From Planctomycetota bacterium (GTDB lineage Bacteria > Planctomycetota > UBA8108 > UBA1146), in the NCBI GenBank assembly GCA_012960845.1, contig DUAN01000051.1, forward strand, positions 1-39,298: DNA of 39,298 nucleotides, written 5' to 3'. Within the stretch, counting starts at the first letter, position 1. Every line of letters begins with the position of its first letter. Below the pieces are notes generated by a model. It was not told where the DNA came from and did no database searches. It saw nothing but the letters and a program-made list of their open reading frames with translations. Of the stretch, positions 24,685 through 30,950 are shown piece by piece. Both the position numbers and the translations under genes were made by a program.

Positions 24685-25776
24685 TTATTGAGCCGAGACC
24701 TGTTCCACGATCTGATCGCAGGCTGAGGTCATCACGCTTCCCAGCGCTCCATCGGGATGAGTTTTCATCATCGGAGTGCCACCGTCTCCGCTGAGAGCGA
24801 TGCTCGGTTCGAGGGGGATCTTGCCGAGGAATGGAACCTGGTAGCGCTTTGCGGCAGCTTCACCACCGCCGCCACGAAAGATCTCGGTGATCTGGCCGCA
24901 GGAGGCGCACTCGAAGCCACTCATGTTCTCGATCACACCGAGGATTGGAACGCTGGTTCTCTGGAACATCTGGATGCCGCGCTGAACATCGAGAAGTGCG
25001 ACATCCTGGGGAGTGGTGACGATCACTCCGCCGGTCAGGACGATCGACTGCACCAGGGTTAACTGCGCATCTCCGGTTCCGGGAGGCAAGTCCAGTATCA
25101 GATAATCGAGTTGACCCCATTCGACCTGGAACAGGAACTGACGCAGCAGTCCGGTGACCATCGGGCCACGCCAGATCACCGGAGAGTCATCTTCGAGCAG
25201 GTAGCCGATCGACATCGTCTTGATACCATGCACCTCGATGGGAAGGATGGTGTCCTTTTCGGTCGCTCTCGGCTTCTGATCTTCGGTGCCGAGCATCTTG
25301 GGGGTCGAGGGACCGTAGACATCGGCGTCGAGCAAGCCAGTTTTCAGTCCGCGTGCCGCCAAGGCGAGCGCCAGATTGACCGCTACCGTTGACTTGCCGA
25401 CCCCGCCCTTGCCGCTGGCCACTGCGATCACATTTTGTACTCCTGGGATGTCCTTGGCACCGACAGCGGAGCCTTCCACCCCTGGAGCTCCCGCTGCGGG
25501 ATCCGCAGTCGGGGCGGGAGTCTCGGATCGATGGAGCAGCGTCACCTTTTCGACCCCTTCGATGGTTCGTACGCGGTCCTCGATCTGTTCCGAGATCGAT
25601 CCCTGCTGGGTCGTAAGACCGGCCGGAAATTGCACCACGACCGTGACTTCTCCTTCGTGAACGATGACTCGCTGGATTACCCCGGACTTGACGATGCTGC
25701 TTGGAGTTCCTGGCAGGGGAATCTCAGAGAGGACCTGATTGACGGCTGCTACTATCACGCTTTTATCAGATGGCAT
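24685..25776 (-). CDS. apbC: Mrp/ApbC-type iron-sulfur cluster carrier ATPase
   Basis: A 363-aa P-loop ATPase that binds and transfers 4Fe-4S clusters. Residues ~1-85 form a DUF59/MIP18-like domain, followed by an alanine/proline-rich linker. The deviant Walker A is VASGKGGVGKSTVAVNLALALA near residue 117, then LLDADVYGPSTPKMLG, DYLILDLPPGTGDAQLTL, TTPQDVALLDVQRG, and the CxxC cluster ligands in FECASCGQITEIF. The C-terminus has FLGKIPLEPSIALSGDGG. ATG 25776 is preceded by GAGAGAG on the minus strand. The gene stands alone, converging on waaF. With the ErpA-like gene at 10512 it gives two Fe-S maturation factors in the window. Confidence 0.94.
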   Translation of the reverse strand: MPSDKSVIVAAVNQVLSEIPLPGTPSSIVKSGVIQRVIVHEGEVTVVVQFPAGLTTQQGSISEQIEDRVRTIEGVEKVTLLHRSETPAPTADPAAGAPGVEGSAVGAKDIPGVQNVIAVASGKGGVGKSTVAVNLALALAARGLKTGLLDADVYGPSTPKMLGTEDQKPRATEKDTILPIEVHGIKTMSIGYLLEDDSPVIWRGPMVTGLLRQFLFQVEWGQLDYLILDLPPGTGDAQLTLVQSIVLTGGVIVTTPQDVALLDVQRGIQMFQRTSVPILGVIENMSGFECASCGQITEIFRGGGGEAAAKRYQVPFLGKIPLEPSIALSGDGGTPMMKTHPDGALGSVMTSACDQIVEQVSAQ

Positions 25777-25969
25777 CTGGAATCTCTCTCAAGTGACGAA
25801 GGACTAGAAATGACCGGTTCCTCAATTGACATGGAACTCTATTCCGGTAAATCGTATCCAGTGAGTCGTCGTTCGGCAATCAACACCGTATCCCATACCT
25901 GTCGCAACCCTCTTTTCGTGCCACAGTGGTCGCCTGAATCGAGCGCTCAAGGATCCACAGTTCAGCCTA

Positions 25970-25978
25970 TGCTATGAT
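25970..25978 (+). promoter_or_regulatory. Putative extended -10 promoter of the thioredoxin-fold gene
   Basis: TGCTATGAT fits an extended -10 element (TGn plus TATGAT, five of six to consensus) 63 bp before ATG 26042. A -35 element is not evident, which is acceptable for extended -10 promoters. Confidence 0.4.
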
Positions 25979-26041
25979 GTGTTTTCGAGGGGAATTTGAC
26001 CGAATTCAGTTGGATTCGGCTCCCGTCTGGGAAGGTCAGCG

Positions 26042-26425
26042 ATGAGTCAGTTTCTGTTCCTGGATATCGGGCAACTCGAGAGTCGACTCCACCATGATGG
26101 TGGCCTTCTGCTGGTCCATTTCGGCTCACCGCTCGTCTCTTCCTGTGGATTCACCCAGAGAAGTCTGGCACTGATCGCACCGGAGTTCTCGGGCCAGATG
26201 CAGTTCTGCACCATCGATGTACCGTTGCAGGAGGTCCAGAATCTGCGCCAGTATTCGATCCGAGTCGTGCCCACCCTGGTGCTCTTCGACGGCGAGCGAG
26301 AAGTGGAGCGCCTCGACCGGATCTTGCTTCCGGCGGAACTGAGGCTATTCCTGCGAGATGTCGTGGGGTATTACGGAGTTCCTCAACCGGCTCCGCGAAA
26401 TGAAGATCCGGGCCTCTCTTCCTGA
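26042..26425 (+). CDS. Thioredoxin-fold protein with a single active-site cysteine
   Basis: The 127-aa product follows the thioredoxin pattern: a beta strand LLLVHFGSPLVSSCGFTQRSL in place of VDFWAxWCGPC, CTIDVPLQEVQNLRQYSIRVVPTLVLFDG with the cis-proline VVPT, and a final helix (LRLFLRDVVGYYG). Only the first cysteine of CxxC is kept (SSCGFT), so it cannot be an ordinary dithiol oxidoreductase; monothiol chemistry or a binding role is possible. There is no signal peptide. GGAAGG precedes the ATG. The gene stands alone, divergent from mrp, and a tandem repeat array begins 29 bp after the stop. I am sure of the fold but not of the function. Confidence 0.8.
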   Translation: MSQFLFLDIGQLESRLHHDGGLLLVHFGSPLVSSCGFTQRSLALIAPEFSGQMQFCTIDVPLQEVQNLRQYSIRVVPTLVLFDGEREVERLDRILLPAELRLFLRDVVGYYGVPQPAPRNEDPGLSS

Positions 26426-26454
26426 GTCCGCCGCCGATCTTCGAGAGCCCAGAA

Positions 26455-26584
26455 CCTCGTATTCCTCAGCCTCGTATTCCTTGCCTCGTATTCCTCGCCT
26501 CGTATTCCTCGCCTCGTATTCCTCGCCTCGTATTCCTCGCCTCTTGCTCCTCAGCGTCATGCTTCTCAGCGTCATGCTTCTCAG
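26455..26584. repeat. Short tandem repeat array C (14-bp then 15-bp units)
   Basis: Seven units of cctcgtattcctcg (14 bp; first unit 15 bp, seventh unit a 15-bp variant) are followed by two full and one partial copies of cgtcatgcttctcag (15 bp). The two unit types share about 10 of 15 positions, so one probably evolved from the other. The changing 14/15-bp period rules out selection for a reading frame. The array starts 29 bp after the thioredoxin-fold gene. Confidence 0.9.
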
Positions 26585-26629
26585 CGTCATGGCCGACAAC
26601 CTGTCCCAGTTCTTCTATTCTCCGTGCCC

Positions 26630-26665
26630 TCGAGAATGAGGTCGAGAATGAGGTCGAGAATGAGG
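26630..26665. repeat. Short tandem repeat array D (12-bp unit, three exact copies)
   Basis: Three exact copies of tcgagaatgagg. The reverse complement (cctcattctcga) closely resembles the array C unit with a 2-nt deletion (CCTC..ATTC.TCG), so arrays C and D are imperfect inverted repeats of each other, 45 bp apart. Confidence 0.9.
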
Positions 26666-26891
26666 TCTGCAGCGCGAGTTACGTCCACCGACGCGGCTCT
26701 GGCTGCCTTTCCTTTCCACCGTGGGAGCCACTTCATCGACTGCGCCTGAGACGGTTTGCGCCGCATCTTGAAGATTGTCGGAACCGATGGCGAATCGGCG
26801 GCGTTGATATGGATGTGCAGAGAGTAGGTCTTTAGTACAAATCGATCTGCTGGCTCCGAGCTCGCTGCGACGATTCCAGGCACGCTGGTAC

Positions 26892-26927
26892 GTCGACAGC
26901 GGCTCGCACATCTGTCGACTCACAGAT
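26892..26927. repeat. Overlapping perfect inverted repeats (mutually exclusive hairpins)
   Basis: GTCGACAG (26892-26899) pairs with CTGTCGAC (26912-26919). ATCTGT (26910-26915) pairs with ACAGAT (26922-26927). The two stems share CTGT, so only one can form at a time. No associated gene is seen. Confidence 0.4.
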
Positions 26928-26982
26928 CGGAGCAGGTCCTCGAAGTCGCCTGACTGCCTGACTTCCGGCCTGACTGAGTGAG

Positions 26983-27011
26983 TTGACATTGAGTTTGAAT
27001 AGAGGTACATT
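26983..27011 (+). promoter_or_regulatory. Strong candidate sigma-70 promoter for an intergenic RNA
   Basis: A perfect -35 box TTGACA (26983-26988) is followed after exactly 17 bp by TACATT (four of six to TATAAT). Three copies of CCTGACT (26949, 26957, 26969) lie just upstream and could be iterated protein-binding sites. The predicted start of transcription is near 27016-27018. Confidence 0.55.
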
Positions 27012-27015
27012 GACT

Positions 27016-27085
27016 ACTTGAGTCCCACCTTTCAGAGCCCATGAGGCGCGGCTGGTATCCTCTACCAGCAGCGCCTCTTTTTTTA
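27016..27085 (+). ncRNA. Candidate ~70-nt small RNA
   Basis: The segment lies between the TTGACA-17-TACATT promoter and an intrinsic terminator, giving a predicted transcript of about 70 nt. The 5' ~25 nt are predicted single-stranded and contain CCCACCTTTC, complementary to a GAAAGGTGGG Shine-Dalgarno-like target; the 3' half is the terminator hairpin. This is the ordinary design of a trans-acting bacterial small RNA. It matches no RNA family I know. The alternative is that the hairpin simply ends a long transcript from the thioredoxin-fold gene, but that stop is 600 bp away. Confidence 0.45.
27043..27084 (+). terminator. Near-perfect rho-independent terminator
   Basis: GAGGCGC-g-GCTGGTA, loop tcctc, TACCAGC-a-GCGCCTC forms a 14-bp stem with one mismatch, followed by TTTTTTTATTTTGTTTT. 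It is oriented on the plus strand; on the minus strand there is no T-tract, so it does not serve ino1. Confidence 0.9.
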
Positions 27086-27228
27086 TTTTGTTTTAGTGGT
27101 GACGACTTCCCGACCAGAATCCTCTGCATCGATCGATACGAGTTCCCCGGTTTACTTTTGTAAGACCAGATCGGGAACGTCTCCGCTCGAACGAATTGGC
27201 GGCCGCTCGATCGAAAGGTCGAACTCGG

Positions 27229-28443
27229 TTAGCGGGGATCCGCTTCCGCGCGGCAGCGCTTCAGATGTTCGTCGAGGGCGCCAAACTGCGAGGACAGATC
27301 ATGAACCTCCGAGAGATGAGGACTCTTGAAGAAAAGTCCACAGTGCTGCTGTAGGCCACTATCTCCTCGTTGGCGAGCCCATTCCAGTAGGCGGCACAGA
27401 TCCAGAACCAGCGGAGCCGCCAGCACCGCATCGCATCCTTGCCAGGTGAACTGCATCGTCATCCGGTGCCCGAGAAAGCCCTCGAAGTGAATCAGATCCC
27501 AGGCGGTCTTGTTGTCTCCCAGACTCGGGACGTAATCGATGGTGACCTGACTGTGAACATCTTTACCGAGGATCTTCTCGATCAACTCCCCTTTGGATTC
27601 GATTTTGGTCTGACGATTTTCGCTGCAGGAGAGGACTTCCCCATCTCGATCTCCCAGCATGTTGTATCCCTGCCACGAGAGAACCTTCAGTGCGCGCTGG
27701 AAAAACATGGGCGCCAGAGCGGACTTGACCAGCGTCTCACCAGTCTTCCCATCGCTACCCGCGAAGGGACAGCCCTTCTTTTCGAGCAACTCACAGGTGG
27801 CCGGCAGCAGTGCTGCGGGAGAGGGAGTGAAGTTGACGAAGGAAGCTCCGACCTGCGCCGCAGCGATGGCATACAGGGTGCTCGATCGAAACGCTTCGGT
27901 GGTCCCCTGTGCCAGTTGATGCAGCAACTCATCTGCGGAACCGTGCGATGGATGGGGGGGTAGCGCCGCTTCCGTCGACGAGAGGTTGACCACAACCACT
28001 CCCGAGAGATCATTTTCTTCGCGGAAGTCTCTGAGGTCCTGTTCGATTTTCACGACCGCCTGTGCCGGATCCTGCTCGATGCAATCGGGCTGGATTCCTT
28101 CGAGTGACAGGATCGCTTCTCCGGCATTGAAGAGGATTCCCGGTCGAATGCGACCGTCGACCTGTTCCAGTGTCGGCGCAATCTGCGCGATCAAATCCTG
28201 GCGAAGACTGCCGCTATCCGCGCAGATCGACCGCGCAGAATCGAGTAGTGATCCCTGGCGTACCTCGTGTCCTCCGATGATCAGGTCGTCGAGCGAGGGA
28301 AGTGGGCACCGTTCGAACATGGGAGTTTCGGTGAGAAGTCCGACACGATCTTCGAAGCCGTACTGGATGGCTGCGAGTCCTGCGATGACGGTGGTCGAGA
28401 CACCACCTCGTGCTCCAACGAGCCATAGTCCGGTGCGGGACAA
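27229..28443 (-). CDS. ino1: myo-inositol-1-phosphate synthase
   Basis: A 404-aa NAD-dependent enzyme converting glucose-6-phosphate to inositol-3-phosphate (1L-myo-inositol-1-phosphate). The N-terminal Rossmann motif is LVGARGGVSTTVIAGLAA. VVVVNLSSTEA, FVNFTPSPAALLP, GSDGKTGETLVKSALAPMF and YVPSLGDNKTAWDLIHFEGFLG correspond to the conserved NAD- and substrate-binding blocks of the family. The start is probably TTG 28443, with GGAAGG eight bases upstream on the minus strand. It follows rpsU on the same strand, separated by a terminator. Inositol could serve phospholipids, compatible solutes or redox thiols; no other inositol gene is nearby. Confidence 0.93.
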   Translation of the reverse strand: MSRTGLWLVGARGGVSTTVIAGLAAIQYGFEDRVGLLTETPMFERCPLPSLDDLIIGGHEVRQGSLLDSARSICADSGSLRQDLIAQIAPTLEQVDGRIRPGILFNAGEAILSLEGIQPDCIEQDPAQAVVKIEQDLRDFREENDLSGVVVVNLSSTEAALPPHPSHGSADELLHQLAQGTTEAFRSSTLYAIAAAQVGASFVNFTPSPAALLPATCELLEKKGCPFAGSDGKTGETLVKSALAPMFFQRALKVLSWQGYNMLGDRDGEVLSCSENRQTKIESKGELIEKILGKDVHSQVTIDYVPSLGDNKTAWDLIHFEGFLGHRMTMQFTWQGCDAVLAAPLVLDLCRLLEWARQRGDSGLQQHCGLFFKSPHLSEVHDLSSQFGALDEHLKRCRAEADPR

Positions 28444-28466
28444 CTGGTGATCCTTCCCAAGAAAAC

Positions 28467-28495
28467 GGGCCGGTCGCCCGGAAGGCGAACGGCCC
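28467..28495 (-). terminator. Rho-independent terminator of rpsU
   Basis: GGGCCG.TCGCC / GGCGA..CGGCCC forms a strong hairpin, followed on the minus strand by GTTTTC. It lies 23 bp beyond the rpsU stop and just upstream of ino1. Confidence 0.75.
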
Positions 28496-28518
28496 GATCT
28501 TCCGACCTGGCTCAGAAA

Positions 28519-28746
28519 TTAGCGACGACGCAATTTTCTACGCGAATCCTTCACGTCCTGTTTGCGGTCCTTCTTGCGCATCAGCTTCTCGAATTCACGC
28601 TGTTTGCGACGTTTCGCCTCGGATGGCTTCTCGTAGAAGCTGCGCTTCTTGATCTCCTTGAGGAGACCTTCCTTGGCGACGGTACGCTTGAATCGTTGCA
28701 GCAGTTTTTCTGGGGTTTCCCCGCTTCGCAGAGTGACGCGAATCAA
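28519..28746 (-). CDS. rpsU: 30S ribosomal protein S21
   Basis: The 75-aa basic protein matches bacterial S21: IRVTLRSGETPEKLLQRFKR, KEGLLKEIKKRSFYEKPSEAKRRKQRE and an arginine/lysine-rich tail (DSRRKLRRR). S21 sits on the 30S platform near the anti-Shine-Dalgarno helix and helps initiation. A stop codon (TGA) lies three codons upstream of the first residue shown, with no ATG or GTG between, so the start must be TTG 28746 (or the adjacent ATT). That is odd for a highly expressed gene and the upstream AGAAAGTGAG is a weak ribosome-binding site. A terminator follows. Confidence 0.95.
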   Translation of the reverse strand: MIRVTLRSGETPEKLLQRFKRTVAKEGLLKEIKKRSFYEKPSEAKRRKQREFEKLMRKKDRKQDVKDSRRKLRRR

Positions 28747-29064
28747 ACCGGCTCACTTTCTCTAGGGCCAATAGGCCACTTTCATTCATCTTCGCCAGAC
28801 CGATTCGAAATCGGATCTGGAAGTCCCTGACCGGACCACCCTCGGGAATCGCTTCGGGTCTTTCCTTCAGGAACCGTGAAGTGTAGGGGATCGGTGGAGA
28901 TCTGACAAGGGAAGCGGAATGGACTGATCGGATTCGACTGGAGGCTGGACTCAGCCATCCTGGCCGTGCAGGATCGCCATGGCAGGGGGAGAGGAGCCCA
29001 TCCGGTGCATCAGGGACCAAACCAACCGTTGGCGCGGGCCGACCGCCTTTCCCGGAGTTGTGGG
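28747..29064. other. Divergent intergenic region between rpsU and lnt
   Basis: This 318-bp stretch probably holds the promoters of both genes, but no clear -35/-10 pair was identified. One good hairpin is present at 28795-28820 (CCAGA.CGATT / AATCG..TCTGG) in what would be the rpsU leader on the minus strand. The lnt frame is open upstream of 29065 back to beyond 28966, but that part is not protein-like. Confidence 0.5.
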
Positions 29065-30696
29065 ATGGCGTTGCTGGGGGGCCTCTTGGTGCCTCTCTCC
29101 TTCGAGCCGTGGGGGCTAGCGAGCCTCTTGCCCATCTCCATCTGGCTGCTGGCGAGGTCTCTCGAGCAGCGAGACTGGCGCACAGGCCTGCGGATCGGCT
29201 GGATCTTCGGGCTGGCGGTGGAGGGGCTTTCCACGCCATGGCTCGGCAACGCGGTGCAAAAATACCTGGGCATCTTCGTCATCGGGGATCCCGATTCGCT
29301 GCTGGCGCTGCTGGCAGGGGTCGGCGCCTTTCTGTTGTGGTGGCCCCTCGCTGCGCTCGGTTGGGGTCTGGTCGGAGCCACTATCGCAGCGGGACCGGCC
29401 CGAGGTGCCGGTCGCTGGCTGCTGGCTGGTCTCGCCATCGTGGTGCTGGAATCGTGGTGGCCACGGGTCTTCCCCTGGTCGCTGGGCAGTGCGCTGGCGA
29501 CTCCAGACCGAACACTGGGTTGGTGGTGCCTGAGTACCTTCGGAGTCGAGGGGCTCTCGCTGCTGCTGGTTCTGTCCGGTTTCATCGCAGCATCCGCCGG
29601 CCCCTCCTTTCCCCGCCACTGGCGGCATAGTTGGCGCTGGCTGGCGGCACTGCTGTGGATCGCGGTCCCGCTGCTCCCCGGCTCCACAGCGGCTGAGATT
29701 TCACCGCAGGGGGTGCCCGCAGAAGATTCACAGGTGATCTCCATCGTGCAGCCGGCGATTTCCCTGGAAACCCGCCACCGAGGAGACGATGCGGTTCGGG
29801 CTCAGCAGTTGGCGACGATTCGACAGTGGATCGAGCGGGGATCGGATGGCGATGGGCGAACTGCCGATCTGGTCATCTTGCCGGAAGCGATCTTACCTGG
29901 AGTGTGGCGAGAATCTTGGTTGACCGAGTGGCTCGATCCGTGGCTCACAGCGCCGCTGGTGGTCGGTTTTACCCGGGCTCATCCACAGGGCTATGCCAAC
30001 TCTGTCGGCTTCTATCCCGCCGATGGAAAGGGTGAATCGCCGGCGGGTGAAGCGAGGATTCGAGGGGCGGGGATGGCGCAACTGGCAGATAAGAAGGTGC
30101 TGGTACCGTTCGGAGAGAGGATTCCACTGGGCGGACTGATCTCGGCGCTGGGCATCGATCTTCCGCTGGTCGACCTGATTCCTGCGAGCCAGCAAACCGT
30201 CTTCCGCCACGCGGTTCTCGAAGCACCGCTGGGAGTCTCCATCTGCTACGAAGGGATCCTCGCCGAGCCGATCTTCGAGACCATCGAGGGAGGGGCACGT
30301 TGGCACGTCAATCTGACCGAGGATCTGTGGTACGGCGACTGGATCGAACCGGCGCAACACCTCCAGTTGCAGCGATCGCGTGCCATCGAGAGCCAACTGC
30401 TGTGGATGCGAAGCGCCAATGCGGGGATCAGTGCCATCATCGATCCCACCCCGGCGGGGCTGCACGGTGTCACGGCGATTCGCCGCTGGTCCGATGGACG
30501 CTGGTCGCCATGGCTTCCGACCGATGATGGAGAGCCGCTCGAACTGGCGATGGGACAGCCCTCCATCTTGCAGGCGCGTATCGAACACTGGCCTGTTCCG
30601 TCCAACCCCCGCTGGAGGAGAGTGCTGCGCTGGGGATCTCTCCCCTGTGCTCTGCTGTGGCTGGCCCTCCTGTGGTTCCGCAAAAAAAACGGATAG
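29065..30696 (+). CDS. lnt: Apolipoprotein N-acyltransferase
   Basis: An inner-membrane enzyme that adds the third acyl chain to the N-terminal cysteine of lipoproteins, the final maturation step. The 543-aa product has about six N-terminal membrane helices (starting MALLGGLLVPLSFEPWG), then a periplasmic nitrilase-like domain. The catalytic triad is visible: E274 in VILPEAI, K343 in ADKKVLVPFGERIP and C394 in VSICYEG. NLTEDLWYGDWIEPAQHL corresponds to the conserved NlsNDaWFG segment. A last hydrophobic helix (LPCALLWLALLWF) closes the protein. ATG 29065 is preceded by GGAG at seven bases; GTG 28966 would add a non-hydrophobic 33-residue extension. Length is close to that of E. coli Lnt. Confidence 0.93.
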   Translation: MALLGGLLVPLSFEPWGLASLLPISIWLLARSLEQRDWRTGLRIGWIFGLAVEGLSTPWLGNAVQKYLGIFVIGDPDSLLALLAGVGAFLLWWPLAALGWGLVGATIAAGPARGAGRWLLAGLAIVVLESWWPRVFPWSLGSALATPDRTLGWWCLSTFGVEGLSLLLVLSGFIAASAGPSFPRHWRHSWRWLAALLWIAVPLLPGSTAAEISPQGVPAEDSQVISIVQPAISLETRHRGDDAVRAQQLATIRQWIERGSDGDGRTADLVILPEAILPGVWRESWLTEWLDPWLTAPLVVGFTRAHPQGYANSVGFYPADGKGESPAGEARIRGAGMAQLADKKVLVPFGERIPLGGLISALGIDLPLVDLIPASQQTVFRHAVLEAPLGVSICYEGILAEPIFETIEGGARWHVNLTEDLWYGDWIEPAQHLQLQRSRAIESQLLWMRSANAGISAIIDPTPAGLHGVTAIRRWSDGRWSPWLPTDDGEPLELAMGQPSILQARIEHWPVPSNPRWRRVLRWGSLPCALLWLALLWFRKKNG

Positions 30697-30722
30697 TGTC
30701 CGTCTGAGGACTCGATCTCGGC

Positions 30723-30750
30723 TTGACTAGCAGAAACAATGCCGTAACAT
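30723..30750 (+). promoter_or_regulatory. Putative promoter of rpoN
   Basis: TTGACT (five of six) followed after 16 bp by TAACAT (four of six) lies 200 bp before the rpoN start. A direct repeat gggtctgta (twice, ~30859 and ~30870) sits in the leader. Confidence 0.3.
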
Positions 30751-30950
30751 CGAATATTAGAGAAATTGCTCTAGGTCACTTGTTCGCATGGACTTGTGTA
30801 GTGTCATTGTGCTCATACTGAGCGCTACTCCCGTTCTAGCAAAATGGTGGCCGAAAAAGGGTCTGTATCGGGTCTGTAAAGGGGAAGAGGGTCTTCTCCA
30901 GCACTCGATCTGGGCTGGGACCGAAGACCAGCGTGAAGGGAAAGCAGCGG

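Larger units (their letters stand above)
26426..27228. other. Gene-poor 803-bp interval with repeats and a candidate small RNA
   Basis: No convincing protein gene was found here. The frames listed on the minus strand (for example 26615-27010) run through the tandem repeats, change character there and do not resemble any family. The interval holds arrays C and D, overlapping inverted repeats, a strong promoter-like sequence and a near-perfect plus-strand terminator, each listed separately. From ~27100 to 27228, before the ino1 stop, I see only a weak GTTCCC/GGGAAC inverted repeat. Confidence 0.6.

Noticed and set aside
24603-24794. 63-aa frame MRNAVLRNAVLRNAVL...
   Set aside because: It is a translation of tandem array B and overlaps the mrp gene on the other strand; no ribosome-binding site.
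26587-27010. Minus-strand frames of 98 and 131 aa in the gene-poor gap
   Set aside because: They run through tandem arrays, show no family similarity and no good ribosome-binding site; a decayed gene cannot be excluded but cannot be supported.
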